A DNA stretch of 64,000 nt, from the NCBI GenBank assembly GCA_028023455.1, contig JAQFVV010000027.1, positions 4,027,845 through 4,091,844 on the forward strand. The letters are read 5' to 3'. This DNA comes from Epiperipatus broadwayi. Lineage: Eukaryota; Onychophora; Udeonychophora; Euonychophora; Peripatidae. Position 1 is the first letter of the stretch. Every line of letters starts with the position of its first letter. Positions 1 through 11,799 of the stretch are shown in pieces. Made by a program: the position numbers and the translations under genes. Under the pieces are notes generated by a model, which searched no databases, was not told the DNA's origin, and saw only the letters and a program-made list of their open reading frames with translations.

Positions 1-689
1 CAAATAACATCACTCGATGTCAGCTCTGACGGCAGCTTTTCTCCATATGAAAGAAATTATTAGTATATCTTATAGTATAACTTATCAATCTATTCAAACA
101 TATCAATAATAAATTTAACTCTAAACATATCTATATGATTTCCCAACAACCTTCTCTTAACAGTATTTATAGACAGCAAATAGTTAACCGCGTCATATAA
201 TTCACACAAATTCAGCGATGCTATAACGTAACCATCGACACTCTTAGCAGAATTTAACCTCGTACGGTTTAATAAATCCAGCAGAGCCCAATAACTCCAG
301 TAACTATCTAGCTAACCATGGAGTTGCTTTATAATAATAACGCCCACCTAGATCAATCATGAAACTAAGTGTATGGGTCTTTATACTTGTAACATTAGCA
401 AACAAACAAAACAAATGCAGTAGAAGGATAAATCTTCAACATTTCGTTTTGGGAAACATTTTGCCTACATTTGTATATAAAAGAGCAATAAAAATGTATC
501 TTTCATTAATTTCCAAATTCTCAATCTTTTTAAATTTTAATTTATCAATTTGTTGACTCATCTTATCATTAGACACATCCATTCTCTAAAACAGACCTAT
601 TTCCCTTGTGCTCCTTACAAATAATGCCTTTATGACGTAATATCAATTTAAAATTATTAGTAAACTTAATACTAAAGGCTGGTGGGGTT
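1..689. other. No gene recognised
   Basis: AT-rich non-coding sequence. Short open frames on both strands show no recognisable motif. I see no repeat family here that recurs elsewhere in the window. Confidence 0.5.
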
Positions 690-1230
690 AAATGTAATAA
701 GGAATGGATTTCTTTGACTTATATTCCGAATTTATATGTAAAATTGAAAAAGGTGGTGTACAAAGATTTTAATGCGGGTGTTAGGTCTCCTTTGTGTTTG
801 AATAGATTGATTAATAATTATAAGAATAGAATGGAGCAGACTGATAAAAATCAAGTTGTGTATTTTGTGGTATTCCAGACACTGGCTTGTGGGGCTATTT
901 ATTATGGGAGACGAAGGCTGCGTTGTCAATGCGGTTAAGGCAGCATGTAAGCCAGTATAAAAAATCTAAATATGATTCTAAATTAAATTCTGTTTTCTTT
1001 AATCATCAGAAAAATGTTGGACATAAGTTTTATTTTCAGAAAAGTTATGTGGTATGTAGTGAGACAAATGATAAGAAGAGAAAGATGAAGGAGCCGTGGT
1101 TTATTGCTAAGGAGGAATAAAAACCTTATTAATCAGATATATACCAGCATTCAACTAAGCATGTTCTGCAATTTCAATCGCTATTAGCCACAAGACCAGT
1201 ATACAATATTAAAGAATGTCTAGGCTATTA
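690..1230 (+). mobile_element. Penelope-like element remnant, GIY-YIG endonuclease domain
   Basis: A frameshifted reading frame covers the end of the reverse transcriptase and the C-terminal GIY-YIG endonuclease of a Penelope-like element. The stretch after about 714 reads as a linker with 'RMEQTDKNQVVY'. A frame change then leads, from about 885, to 'LLWETKAALSMRLRQH', which matches the family pattern YIGET-x-R-(S/A)-L-x-x-RL-x-x-H. It continues with 'FNHQKNVGHKF' and 'NDKKRKMKEPWFIAKEE' before a stop near 1118; further in-frame-like text runs to about 1225. The family cuts target DNA with this domain to prime reverse transcription. The copy is dead: at least one frameshift, the first tyrosine of the motif altered, and no RT core. 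A poly-T run at about 1231 (the tail of the next, opposite element) marks its right edge. Confidence 0.7.
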
Positions 1231-2480
1231 ATGTTTTTTTTGTTTTTTTTTTTAAAAAGAAAATTTATTGACTTTGTTTATACATGAACTACATTTTTAA
1301 CACAGCTTGAGAAAATTTACTCTGTATTTCTGTAGAGTGGAGTCTTGAGGTGACGGAGTAAGTTCTATGATTCTTCTTCTTCTATTAGGATGACTTTGGA
1401 CCATGTTTCTTTATACAGACAGTCTGGAATTTAACATTCTGTCTCTAATCCTGATGCTCTTAATCAATGTTTTGAAGATATCCAGGATATTGGTTGTCAT
1501 ATTACTAATTACATGTTTACATCTGGTTAGCCAGATTGCAAGGAGAAAAAGATTGAGAGTCTGATGTTTGAGAAATTTCCGTTCTTGATTGAATGTTGAA
1601 TCGAAAACAAGTCTGCATTTTGTTTATTGGCTTTATCATTGATAAATGTTTTTAGTGAGCTGAGTATCGGACAGTTATGAAAGATGTGTTGGATCGTTTC
1701 ATCCTTCATCGCACATAAGTTACACCACGAGTTAATTTTGGTAAATCCCCTTTTCCACACTAGAAAGTGGCTGGTGGGTAATGAGCCCAGATTTAATTTT
1801 ATAATAAAGTCTATATATTTCGGTTCTGAATATTTTGCTTTCTTAATCATTATTCTATTGTTGAAGCCAAGAGCACTTGGGAGTACAGTAGGAGTGTTGA
1901 TCTTGAGTTTGTAGACATCCCAATATGACTTTTTGCTATCAAGTGTGTTTTGTGTTAGGCTAATGCAGTTGTTGACATGATTCCATATTTGTGTCATCCA
2001 TATGTTGCTTTTAGGTGGTGGAGTGTCCGTGGGTGGAATAGTTAGTGTTATATCCAGGTGGGCAGATTTCAGGGAGAAGGCACACAGTGCTGTTAATGAT
2101 TTTTGCAGGTATATTGTGGAAACTGAAGGCCAAGGCCGTTAAGTTCTTTTGGTTTTTGTGTTTTTGCAATGCTTATGGTGACAACCTTTCCTTTCCATAG
2201 TAATTTAGAACATAGTGAGTTGATTGCCTTTTTAAAGGTTTTGGTGGGTTTAATAATTGGTAGATAATAGTTTAGTCTGGAGAACACTAGCATATTGAGC
2301 AATGTAGCTTTGCCTGGAAGCGACAGTGTGATCCCAGAAAGTGATTTCCCTATTTTCTTGGTTTTTTTGAGGATTGTGTTTTGGATTTCTTTGGTCTTGG
2401 CAAATTTAGTTTTGGCTATAGGAAAGCCTAAGAAGTGTTGAGGTTTTGATGTGAATATTGATTGAATTATAGTTCCAGAT
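1229..2480 (-). mobile_element. Tx1/L1-like LINE, 3' part (RT C-terminus and zinc-binding domain)
   Basis: Reading on the minus strand from 2480 downwards, frames encode the end of the reverse transcriptase of a Tx1/L1-type LINE. Features in order are 'LSLPGKATLLNMLVFSRL' around 2290-2330, then 'SLCSKLLWKGK', a Q/KPKEL-GLGL motif at about 2120, and a C-terminal zinc-binding module at 1620-1760 with 'CNLCAMKDETIQHIFHNCP' (C-x2-C-H-C spacing). A further conserved-looking tail ending 'STLQKYRVNF' lies at about 1320. The T-rich run at 1231-1253 is its poly(A) tail on the minus strand. The copy is 5'-truncated near 2480 and carries several stops and frameshifts. Copies of the same family lie at 14780-16540 and 24750-25890, all on the minus strand. 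Confidence 0.75.
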
Positions 2481-2504
2481 TAATGTTTATGATTGATTCT
2501 CTGT

Positions 2505-2545
2505 TTAATACACACACACACACGTATATATATATATATATAAAA
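2505..2545. repeat. (AC)n/(TA)n microsatellite
   Basis: Alternating AC repeats pass directly into TA repeats. It lies just upstream of the truncated 5' end of the LINE. Confidence 0.8.
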
Positions 2546-2559
2546 ATAATAACAGACAC

Positions 2560-3540
2560 TGGCAAACAAATTTAACAATTTCAAACCCTAAGGGGGGGGG
2601 AGGATAAAATGACAAAACAAAATAATAAAAATGCTTTTGGAAATTCAAAATAAATTCTAGCGGGTGTTCTTAAGAAAGTCAAGTAGGAGTTCATAAGGAA
2701 TTGAACTGGAATCAGTCTGTAGACCTTATTTTACTAAACAATGCACGATATAATATAACAGCAGCAACGACAGCAATAAATTATAAACCATAAATATCAG
2801 ATCCATTATTCTGTTTATTTGATATTATGCATTCTATTTTTTAAATTCTTTTGCAGAAATATCTTCGTTCTGAAATACTTCAACGCTATTCTTGTATTTT
2901 ATTCTCAGCCATATTTTCCCAATAAAATCCTTCAACAGCAGCACTTAATTTAAATGTCTCTGAGGTAACTTTTATAAAGTGAACTAGATCAGCGTCACCC
3001 ACTAAAACTATACTCAAGTAGAGTAATAAAGCCTTCTTTTAGAATGTATTGTATTACTAAATTCACATGTCCAATCCAATGAAGATATAATTTTATAATA
3101 ATGGAATGTCTATAATATCCTATCGAAAGAGGTGAAGAACATATTCAATGGCCTTATAATGTTGCCCATTGTTATTACTAAAAATTTGAGAAGTATTTTA
3201 AAATAAAAATTTTAAAATATCTTTATATTAAATTCATAAGATATCCAAATTTCATTTCCACATAATAAATTAAGTGAAATAATAGGTCTTATAATAATTT
3301 ATTTGTAGAAATTATTTATCCGTGATGAAATAGTTTAAACATATATATAAGCTAGGCCTGAAGAATACATACATATATATATATATATATATGCATTAAA
3401 TCACAATTTAACCATAAAAAAATATTATTTTTCTATAAGCTTAATATTAGAGGATTATAGTTACTTACAATTTTTTTAAAAGAAAAAATATCTTTTATAG
3501 TTTCATTCCATAACAATTCTTTTCATACTAATTTCATTTT
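2560..3540. other. AT-rich stretch without a gene
   Basis: Low-complexity AT-rich DNA with a short (TA)n run at about 3370-3393. I see no coding potential. Confidence 0.5.
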
Positions 3541-3765
3541 CATTTTTCAGAAGTTCTGTTGTTCCTTCGGATTTTCTCGTTGAATGATCAAAAAACACTT
3601 CTACGACAATTTACTTTATTTATCTCAAAATCCTTGCCGGCTGTCGCTGAGAAGAAGCCGTGAAAGTGTTGCCTGAAATCGACAGCGCTTTACGAAAACG
3701 AACAAGCGACGGATTCGCAGTGTGGTCCGGTCATGCACTGGTACCCTCACGCTAATTGTGTTTTA
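3541..3765 (+). other. CpG-containing, higher-GC block after a splice-acceptor-like site
   Basis: A pyrimidine tract ending in TTTTTCAG at about 3550 precedes roughly 200 bases clearly richer in G+C than the flanks. CpG is frequent between 3635 and 3735. One short frame ending near 3756 is open, with stops further upstream. It could be a non-coding or 5' exon, or a regulatory block. No protein family is recognised. Confidence 0.25.
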
Positions 3766-4350
3766 ATTTTTACTTAATTTTGTTATTTCTTTACATGTAA
3801 GTCTTTTCCTGCTGTTGCGTTCAAAGCTCATAACCTTGAGAAAACTCCCTTCTAATGTTTTCATTAGCTTTGTATAAACTAGCCATAGGAACTCATAACG
3901 CATTCAATTAAACCTTCTTATACACGTCCGTTTAATAAGCCGCGTGCCATTTCTAAACATAAGAGGAAATTATGTTGTTAGGTGGAAAAAGATATAATAA
4001 ATATTAAATTAACGAAATACTAACAATTCTTCACTTTCATATCTCAATTACATTTTTTTAAAATATATATTTACAGTAATTTAAATGAATTTTTATAAAA
4101 GATCAAAATGGTAAATATTATATGTGATTGAGATACATTGAAAATTATTTTCAAGTTATAAGACATTCTTAGTTTTTAGATTATATACCTAAAAGTAAAT
4201 ATTATACTTAAGAAACTATCTGGTGTTTAAAAGTTGTTGTTTTTTTTAAAGGAGTAAAAATAGAGTATGGTCAAACTAAAAAATATAATAATTAAACAAA
4301 CAATAGTTAAAAGAAAATATTAAAACTGAAATTATTACTTCGTAAATATA
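3766..4350. other. AT-rich stretch without a gene
   Basis: AT-rich intergenic-type sequence. Nothing recognised. Confidence 0.4.
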
Positions 4351-4363
4351 TATAAACAACTAA

Positions 4364-4805
4364 TATATAGGGTATAAGAGCACAGACTTTTACACGACCC
4401 ACCACTCTCCACTCTATCTAATAATATTGATACACTTAAACACATATATGTTGAAAAGATAAATAATCACCAATAAACGTATTTCATGCTAAACCAGCAA
4501 TTATCATGGACGGGTGAAGAGTTGGAGTAGATTGAAGCCTGTCAATTAAAGTATGAAGATTGTCTATCTTAATATATATCTGAACACTTATAGTATATAT
4601 GTGTAGAGATGATAATCTGGACCAACTGATGATTGCTGGTTTAGCACATAATACGTATATTGGTGATTATTTATCTTTTCAACATATATGTGTTTAATTG
4701 TATCAGTGTTATTAGATAAAGTGGAGAGTGGTGTGACAGTCTGTACTCATATACCCTATATATTACATATATAGACACAGGTATATAGTAAGCCTGTGTT
4801 TCAGT
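4364..4805. mobile_element. Family A hammerhead foldback element, copy 1 (442 bp, 13-bp TSD)
   Basis: A palindromic element whose arms span about 4364-4500 and 4635-4765. They enclose a spacer of about 130 bp that recurs in the copies at 23319, 48120 and 49561. The same 13 bases (TATAAACAACTAA) lie directly outside it at 4351-4363 and 4806-4818, as expected for target-primed insertion. The right arm holds a hammerhead-type fold at 4611-4675 with an intact CTGATGA (4626-4632) and stem I (ACCAA/TTGGT), but the GAAA core has decayed. The outer arm ends carry a tRNA-B-box-like motif (here TGTACTCATACCC-like, better kept in sister copies). No protein is encoded, so mobility must have been supplied by another element. 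Confidence 0.8.
4611..4675 (+). ncRNA. Hammerhead ribozyme motif, family A (decayed core)
   Basis: CTGATGA at 4626-4632 is flanked by stem I strands GATAATC+ACCAA (4611-4625) and TTGGT+GATTATT. Stem II TTGCTG-GTT-TAGCA is present. The GAAA element reads ATAA, so cleavage activity is unlikely in this copy. Confidence 0.6.
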
Positions 4806-5129
4806 TATAAACAACTAAATAAATTTAAAGGTTAATATCCCATTCCAATAACTCTGATCTCGATTTAATTTTTAATAATTTTTTCCCCCATTTTTCTTCC
4901 ACCGTTTTTTTTAAAGGTTGCTTTATTAATAATTTTTATTAATCATATTTTAAACTAGAGATTATGCACTGAAAATATTTTTGTAGTACAATTTTCACTA
5001 CGCCACTCTCATGCAAGGGAGGAACTGTTTTTTAAACTGCTTTTAGTAACTTTTTGAGGGGTGTATTCATAAACCTGTAACTAAAGGGGAACAAAAAAAG
5101 TATGATCCCTAAAATGCATGGTTGGACCA

Positions 5130-5320
5130 GATTATAATCTCTTACACATATCTTTATCATTGTTCAGTATATATAAATAGCCAATTACTACAGTTTCAAC
5201 TGATGAGTGCTGGTTCAGCATGAAATGTGCATATTGGAGTTCATGCATCTTTTTTACGCGTCTTTGGTCATATATTTATGATTACATCCCTCCACAAGGT
5301 GTTAAAAGGGATAGAAACCA
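5130..5320 (+). mobile_element. Family A hammerhead element, partial copy
   Basis: Only the segment around the ribozyme and the right half is recognisable by comparison with the copies at 48120 and 49561. The left arm is missing or too diverged. The AT-rich tail after 5320 has no further similarity that I can see. Confidence 0.6.
5192..5238 (+). ncRNA. Hammerhead ribozyme motif, family A (intact core)
   Basis: The core CTGATGA (5200-5206) and GAAA (5222-5225) are intact. Stem II is GTGCTG-GTT-CAGCAT. Stem III is ATG-TG-CAT with cleavage site ATA. Stem I pairs TTTCAA with TTGGAG including two wobbles. This is the type I arrangement with a minimal stem III, as described for hammerheads in Penelope elements. 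Confidence 0.7.
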
Positions 5321-5680
5321 GTGTTTACTTTGCAAGAAAGTGGAGTAATGAAAATTACACTACAAAAATAATATTCATTAAAAGGTTGTTTTATATCTCA
5401 TTATTTTTTTATTCATATTGCTTTTAAGTTTGGTAAATTTTAATTTACATTTGTCTGATAATTTTTTCCTCTCTCTTTAAATGAGGAATGATTTCTTTCT
5501 ATCTCTATTTTTATTTTTTCCTCATTCTTATTATAATAAAGATATTGTACTAATGTAAAAATAATTCACTAACAGAAATTGAAGAATAAAAATAAGAAAA
5601 TGAAGATAGGAATAATTATAAATAATTGATAGGGGAAAATGGAATAAAATTCAGTTTTCTTAAAATCCTATATAATCATC
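5321..5680. other. AT-rich stretch without a gene
   Basis: No recognisable gene or repeat family. Confidence 0.4.
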
Positions 5681-6145
5681 ATCATCATCACTTCCAAACA
5701 TTAGCTATCCATTGCCGGATTAAGAGCTCTTTAAATATAATGCAGTTTCACTAATCCGAAGCTTCTCTTCATCGCAGCACTATAGAAAACTTCCTTATCT
5801 TAACCATCTATCTCATGTGCGAGTTCTTTCTAGGTCTATTAGAATCCAGTTTAAGATTTCAACTACCCAACTGTTATCATTATATTATATTATGTTGGAT
5901 CAGGTTTATGATTTTTTCAGTGGTGTCTATGAGTCCAGGTTGTCCTTTAATCCCTATATTTAACATTTGATTTCTACTTGCAACCTCACAATCTACATCT
6001 TTTCATATTTTGTTGTATGTTCTGAAGTCTTTATGCCACTCTTCTAATAACATCCACGTTTCTTGATCTATGTATAAGAACTAGAAAAACATATTTATTA
6101 ACAATCTTTCTTTTCAAATACATAGGCATATTTCCTTTGAATATT

Positions 6146-6245
6146 AAATTCTCACAATATATATATATATATATATATACTTTTTTATGTATGCTAAATT
6201 CTCACAATATATATATATATATATATATACTTTTTTATGTATGCT
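6146..6245. repeat. 50-bp tandem duplication containing (TA)n
   Basis: The unit beginning CTCACAATATATAT at 6151 recurs exactly at 6201 and runs through TTTTTTATGTATGCTAAA both times, giving a period of 50 bp. Confidence 0.85.
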
Positions 6246-7119
6246 AAAGACTTTATGCTGCTCTTCTAATATTATCCACGTTTCTTGATCCATATATATG
6301 AATTGGTGAAACATTTATTAACAATCTTTTTTTTTTCCCAATACATAGGCATATTTCTTTTGAATACTAAGTTCTGTTTCATCCACTTTATTCTATAATT
6401 AATTTCATCCGCAATGTTTCATCTGTACTAAAAAATATATCCAAAAATATGTAGCTGTTAACTTTTTCTAAATCACTGCTATCAATTGTTATTTTCTTCT
6501 TTTATAAATTGAACTGTTAGTCTTTTTAAAATTGACCTTTAATCCTTCTTACTTACTTTGATCTGATAGCTCTTGCAATATTTTTTGAAGATCTGAAGCA
6601 TTATTTTCAAAAAACTACTACATCATCTCGAAATTAAGATGTCTTGCATAAAATTTATTTATATTTATTTCCTTATCTTTGCATTTTTTCAAAAAATATT
6701 GGGTAATTTAGCGATATAAAATTATCTGTAAATGCTAACCTTCTGAGCATTTTATATAATCAAATCACTACTGTTACGTTTTCATAAACATTTTTCAAAG
6801 TTTGACAATATTTTTGAGTCCATGTTTTGATATTATAAAGTTTTAATAATCTGGAAATGCCTGTAGAATCAAATTTCTTTTTATATTTATAAATCCAGTA
6901 TGCAACACCAACATATAATCATTAATTATTTTTGTACTTCTTTTAAAATTGTACTTAAATGTGAAATACTATACCAAGTTTATTTGTAAATCCAGTTTGC
7001 TGTTTGGCTAGTTTGAATCCAAAGTTCTTTGTAGATGAATTGTCTTGATAAAATTTTTGGGTAGAACTGATAGCAATCTGTAATGTCTAATATCTTTATA
7101 TTCTTTCCTTTAATCACCT

Positions 7120-7240
7120 GGTATATATCCATCACAGTTTAACATAGTCGATATAACCATCCACTTGGAATGGGTACCTCCCAGGATTAATTTTGGTGCT
7201 CGCATGACTCCTGAACAATAAAGCCATTAACATTTAATTT
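7120..7240 (+). mobile_element. SINE-B fragment (tRNA-derived)
   Basis: Carries the family's B-box-like GGATTAATTT and the tail 'CATGACTCCTGAACAATAAAGCC', which is the reverse complement of the conserved tail seen at 11455 and 27219. It interrupts the decayed RTE copy. Confidence 0.55.
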
Positions 7241-7690
7241 TAGCTTGATAAGTGTTTATTATTTAAGTATTTGGTATACACCTTTGACATTTTTTCTTCA
7301 TTTTTTTTTTTAAACTGTAAATAATAATCTTATCATTTCCCAAAACTTTTTCTTTTTTCACAAATTTCATTGCATGTCTCATCTCTTCATTTAAAATACT
7401 TGATAGTTTAGAATCTACCCATTTTTGAATAATTTTTTCATCTTTTTGTGTTTTAAGTGAAGTAACTTTTCTTTTAATACCAAGATATTACATAATTGGC
7501 AAGAAAAGATATAAACATATCTTCAATATTATTTCTGACTTTTCAGCATCTTTATCACAAAATTTTACCTTTTACTGACAAACTTATATTCTATTCTCAT
7601 TCTAAACATTTTTTGCAAATCTTAATTCTAGATAAAAAAATTTGGTTAAAGTTACAAATGCAAATTTTTTAATAACTAAATTATTTTCAA

Positions 7691-8390
7691 CGATTTTCTG
7701 TTTTTACACTGAAATGGTGATATACATTAGCTTGCTATTTATATAGGAAATATATTGTTTTCTGAACTATGGTTTGGATTTGACATGTTTGGGAATTCCA
7801 GGATAACAAAAGCAATCTAATAAGAAAAATTGGACCAAATTAAATCTGATCTTAAATTTGAAGCAACCGCAAAATTGTTTTATTTGATTTTTAGTAAAAA
7901 ATAAAGAAGGTAGCAAGAAGTAAAACGAATAGTCTCCATCATCACAATTATAAATACTCCATTATATGACTTAACGAAGGCGACAAATAATGTGCTGTTT
8001 TGGAGAAACGACTTTCATATGATCTCCAGAATCATTGTAGATTTGACTACATCTCCTATAAATACTGTACTGCTATTAACTAAAAGCAATTCATTTGATT
8101 TTTCTTAGAGATATTAAAAATTTAAAGCTAAGCAAATTCTTAATGTCCTTCATTATTCTTATTGGTGCAACTTTATTGCTATTTTTTATACGTATGGGGG
8201 CAAAAATATAGACAGACTTCTCACAAACTTGGGAGAGGCTGCATGGTAAGTCATGTGTTCAAGACCAAGAAATATCATTGTGTTTTTAATTTGCTAATAG
8301 TATTTATCTGAGACATCATTTATGCTTTTTTAAGACATTTTGAATGAGTCAATGTTTTTTCAATGATCATTTTCTATATATTTCTAAGTG
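7691..8390. other. Stretch without a recognised gene
   Basis: AT-rich sequence with no clear reading frame. It may include unrecognisable RTE 5' sequence. Confidence 0.4.
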
Positions 8391-8995
8391 ATGACAGACA
8401 AAAATAAATTATATGCTTTATCCTGAAAGCAGTCCAGTGGTATTCCAAGGTAGCTTCTGAAGCCCAAAGGTGAGAGCACTAATAAAGATTCAGTTTTACA
8501 CTGCCACTTACTTTTTTATTTAGCTACTTATAATTATCAATCACTTTTGAGGGAAGAAAATTTGCATGGATTGAAATAACTGTCCTATATACAGGACATT
8601 GTTGGATTTTGTGAAACAAGAGGGATAGTAAAAAGTCAGTTGATCTGCAAATACACATATACTTTGTTATAAAGACATAAATACTGAAAACACAAAGTGA
8701 GTGTGATTCATTACAAATAAAAACAATGGAGAGAGAACATCATGGCAGAGTAATACTATTCCAGATAGAATGGCAAGATTAGCTATTCAACTTAATAGCA
8801 GATACAAAGTACAAATGATTACTCCAATAAGTTCTCATTGTGATAAAGAAGTAGAGTATTTTTATGTGGATGTACAACAAGCTTTTTATCAAATCAAACA
8901 TTTTAAAATGGTCAAGGGAGACTTTAGTGCTAGAATTGGCAAACAATTGAAAGATGGAAGTGCAGTGGTTAAACATAAATACTGAGATAGAAATG

Positions 8996-9680
8996 ATATT
9001 ATATTACTGAAAAATTAGATGATCACCATTTCCAATGCTTACACAAGTTGAAAAAACAGTGACAAACTCTTCATACAGTAATGCCATCTAGTGCAAACCT
9101 TAGTAATCGATGGATGCTAAAAGATTTGTGCATAAAATTCATATCTAGTGCTTAACCATTCAATATTCAAGTTTCAGGCTTGTTGCTTTCATCAGTGAGG
9201 AGTCTTGAATCTGAGAGCACTGCACTTACATTGTAGGATCTAACACAACTCTCCAGAAGCTATCTTTTACCTACTTGGTTAACTATAAAACAATGATTCA
9301 AGAAGAAAACAAAATATTTTCAATTCAAACATTTATTTCTATAATCATAAAGATCTAAACCAAATTAAGTATCTATACATTTTGGTATCTTTGGTTGCTT
9401 AAGAATCAACTACATATAGTAGTATTACACAATGTAAGCCTTGGTAACCAATGGGTGAAAGAAGGTTTGTGCATAAAATCCCTATCTAGCGTCTACTCAT
9501 TCAATATTCTCAGACTAATTTCTAGCTCATTGATGAAAGCTACAAGCTAGCAACTGGCTGGGGATATTGCATGAGGTAAGCATTAGATAGGGATTTTATC
9601 CACAAACCTTCTTGCACCCATTGATTACTATTCATTACACTGGCTGGCACTAGTGTATGGAGAGTTTATGATTGTTTGTC
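8996..9680. mobile_element. Family C hammerhead foldback retroposon, copy 1 (685 bp, 15-bp TSD)
   Basis: The 15 bases ACTGAGATAGAAATG occur at 8981-8995 and again at 9681-9695, exactly where the host RTE reading resumes. This is a clean target-site duplication. The insert has inverted ends (9050-9130 against the complement of about 9600-9680) and a second internal hairpin at 9464-9610. It also has a hammerhead-like relic on the minus strand (TCATCAG at 9189-9195, GTTTC at 9171-9175). No protein is encoded. Related copies lie at 41870-42560 and 46675-47000. Confidence 0.8.
9160..9202 (-). ncRNA. Hammerhead-like motif, family C (decayed)
   Basis: On the minus strand TCCTCA, CTGATGA, an AAGC...GCCT arm and GAAAC are in order. 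The GUC cleavage triplet seen in the sister copy at 41.99 kb is lost here. Confidence 0.45.
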
Positions 9681-10982
9681 ACTGAGATAGAAATGGAGGA
9701 CTTAGATTTAATTTTATAAATATTTTTTTAAAAAGAAAATGCAAAAATTAACAGAAGATTTGGAATGGATAGATAAATAGATAATCTTGCTTTTGACTAA
9801 AAAAATAGCTGGTCTTTCCCCAATAGAAAATATGTGTTTGGATATGTACTTTATAAATCAATATAGAGAGTGAACATCGATTATTCAGATATAAATATGC
9901 ATTACTGCAAAACTATATAAAAAAATATACTAACAAAGATAACCTTAGCAATTGGTATATTTAACTTTCAGAAATATTCCAATGCATCTAAGTAAAACTT
10001 GGGAATAATTTTAAAATATTAAAACTCTGGTAATGGCTCAAATTTTAAAGAGTCCAGTACGAACATATCCATTGCTCCACTGAGAATCGCTGCAGTAGAT
10101 AACCAAAAGCAATAGTTCATGAGAAAATTTTCTATTGAAATAAAACAATAAGAAAAAAACGTATATATTTTGATATGATTCATTAAAAAAAAGCAATTCC
10201 TGAATTCTGAAAATGATAGGAAAGGAGTTAATAATAACTTAAGGACTGTAACAGCGAATTAATAAAAAAAATCTAGAAATGGAAACAACAAAACTCAAAA
10301 ATTAAATACATTCTGTGAGTAAGCTAAAGAGAAAAATAATATAAAAAGTATAAAAGAATTCTACATAGAACTATATAGTGGTACAGAGCAAACAACAAAG
10401 CAGACCTTACATTTACAGCAACACCTTATAAGATGTGAAATATGTAAAATGGAGAGATGAAGCATGCAAGTAAATTTGTGAAGAATGAGAAAGATTGATA
10501 AAATCAGAAATTATTATAAATATGATAAATCACATATTTAAACTAGTAGAGCAATTGTTAACAAGACTTTATACCAGATATCTAAATAATAAAGATATAA
10601 GAGATGATTGTAGAAATTAAAGAGACATTGATATTTGAGAAAAATGAAATAGATATTAAGATCTCAATTGAATAAAACCAACTAAAATAACAAGGTGAAT
10701 TGAAAAGTACTTTTAAATTGACCAGAAAACCATACCAAATATGCAAAAAGGTATCAAAAGGGTCAGTAAACATGAAGTGCCACTTTGCATTGAATATGTA
10801 TATCATGGAAAGGCACTTAACTTTATAAACAATTGTGGAATGATTAAAGCTTTGGAATGCCCAGACATTGAGTTATAATATTAACTTCTTTAAAAATATT
10901 TAATAACAGTATGTAGATTTTATGATACTATTAAGATAATTAACGATGATAAAGAATGTCTTTCATCAAGACATTTTATAAG

Positions 10983-11350
10983 AGTTGTATTTTTATGTTA
11001 GACTATTTCCATCATCTAATATGTGTATTGAATGTCTTTAGGAAAAATTAACTTTATTTAAATGTTCCAAATGCATTCAACTGTTAGTAATAGCACATCA
11101 AACAAGTTAGTGTATGCACACCATTTTGAGAGGTATTATGGAATTCGAACTGGACCATGATAAGACCAGCAACACCTAAGAAGAGGGGGAAATAATATCT
11201 TTTGAAACATTATACAAACCTGTTTGATGTGCTATTACTAACAGTTGAATATATTTGAAATATTTGAATAAAGTTAAAAATTTCTAAACACATTCAATAC
11301 TCATACTAGATGATGGAAATAGTCCACAACTAGAACACCGTCAGTATTTC
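10983..11350. repeat. Foldback element with arms of about 125 bp
   Basis: The segment 10983-11105 is complementary, with modest divergence, to 11215-11340. The arm ends near ...AGTAATAGCACATCAAACA. A half copy lies at 17160-17280. The spacer of about 110 bp includes 'GAATTCGAACTGGACCATGATA', related in part to sequences at 27350 and 60850. No target duplication or ribozyme core was seen. Confidence 0.7.
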
Positions 11351-11442
11351 AGAAAAAAATGAGTATATTAGATTGTAAAACTATGGAAATAAAATTGGGA
11401 TTATTTAAATCAATGAGATTTTACAGATAATACAAAAAAGGT

Positions 11443-11565
11443 TTATGGTTTTATTGCTTTGGAGTTCATAAGAAGTTTGAGTGGCCAAACTTGCAAGTAC
11501 TAGAATTAATCCTGGAACGCCCCCAATCCCATGTTGGATACTCTAGCAACCACACCAAACCATGC
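11443..11565 (-). mobile_element. SINE-B copy (tRNA-derived)
   Basis: On the minus strand it reads GTTTGGTGTGGTTGCTAGAG (an A-box-like stretch), then GATTGGGGG, then GGATTAATTC (B-box-like), then the tail TTATGAACTCCAAAGCAATAAAACC. It is inserted in the RTE at 8.6-13.4 kb. The same layout is seen at 27219-27325. Confidence 0.65.
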
Positions 11566-11799
11566 GGGCTGCAGATGATATGATAATATTTCAGGAAATG
11601 CTACAAGAGTTATTGAATGAAATCAGAAATAGGATTAAATATAAGTGCTAAAAGGATTTAAAGTAATGTTCAATCGTATTGCAAAAAGAATAAAATAAAA
11701 AGTAAAAATGATGAATTGGAAATTAATTTTTTATTCAACTTATTGAGTCTTTTAGAAGTATATATAATGGATAAAATTAACAATAGAATTAAATGTGAA

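Larger units (their letters stand above)
5685..7690 (-). mobile_element. RTE-type LINE, heavily decayed copy
   Basis: Minus-strand text parallels the better preserved RTE copy at 13365-14400. The 3' end is marked by an ATC repeat at 5676-5690 followed by the family's terminal sequence ('...CCATTGCCGGATTAAG...'). The segment 6540-7060 corresponds to the 'LQELSDKS' and 'FADD' region and to the RT core of the 13-14-kb copy. A more upstream part (7280-7690) resembles the region before the RT. Many stops and indels are present. The copy also holds an internal duplication (6027-6155 repeated at 6246-6371) and a 50-bp tandem duplication. It is non-functional. Confidence 0.6.
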
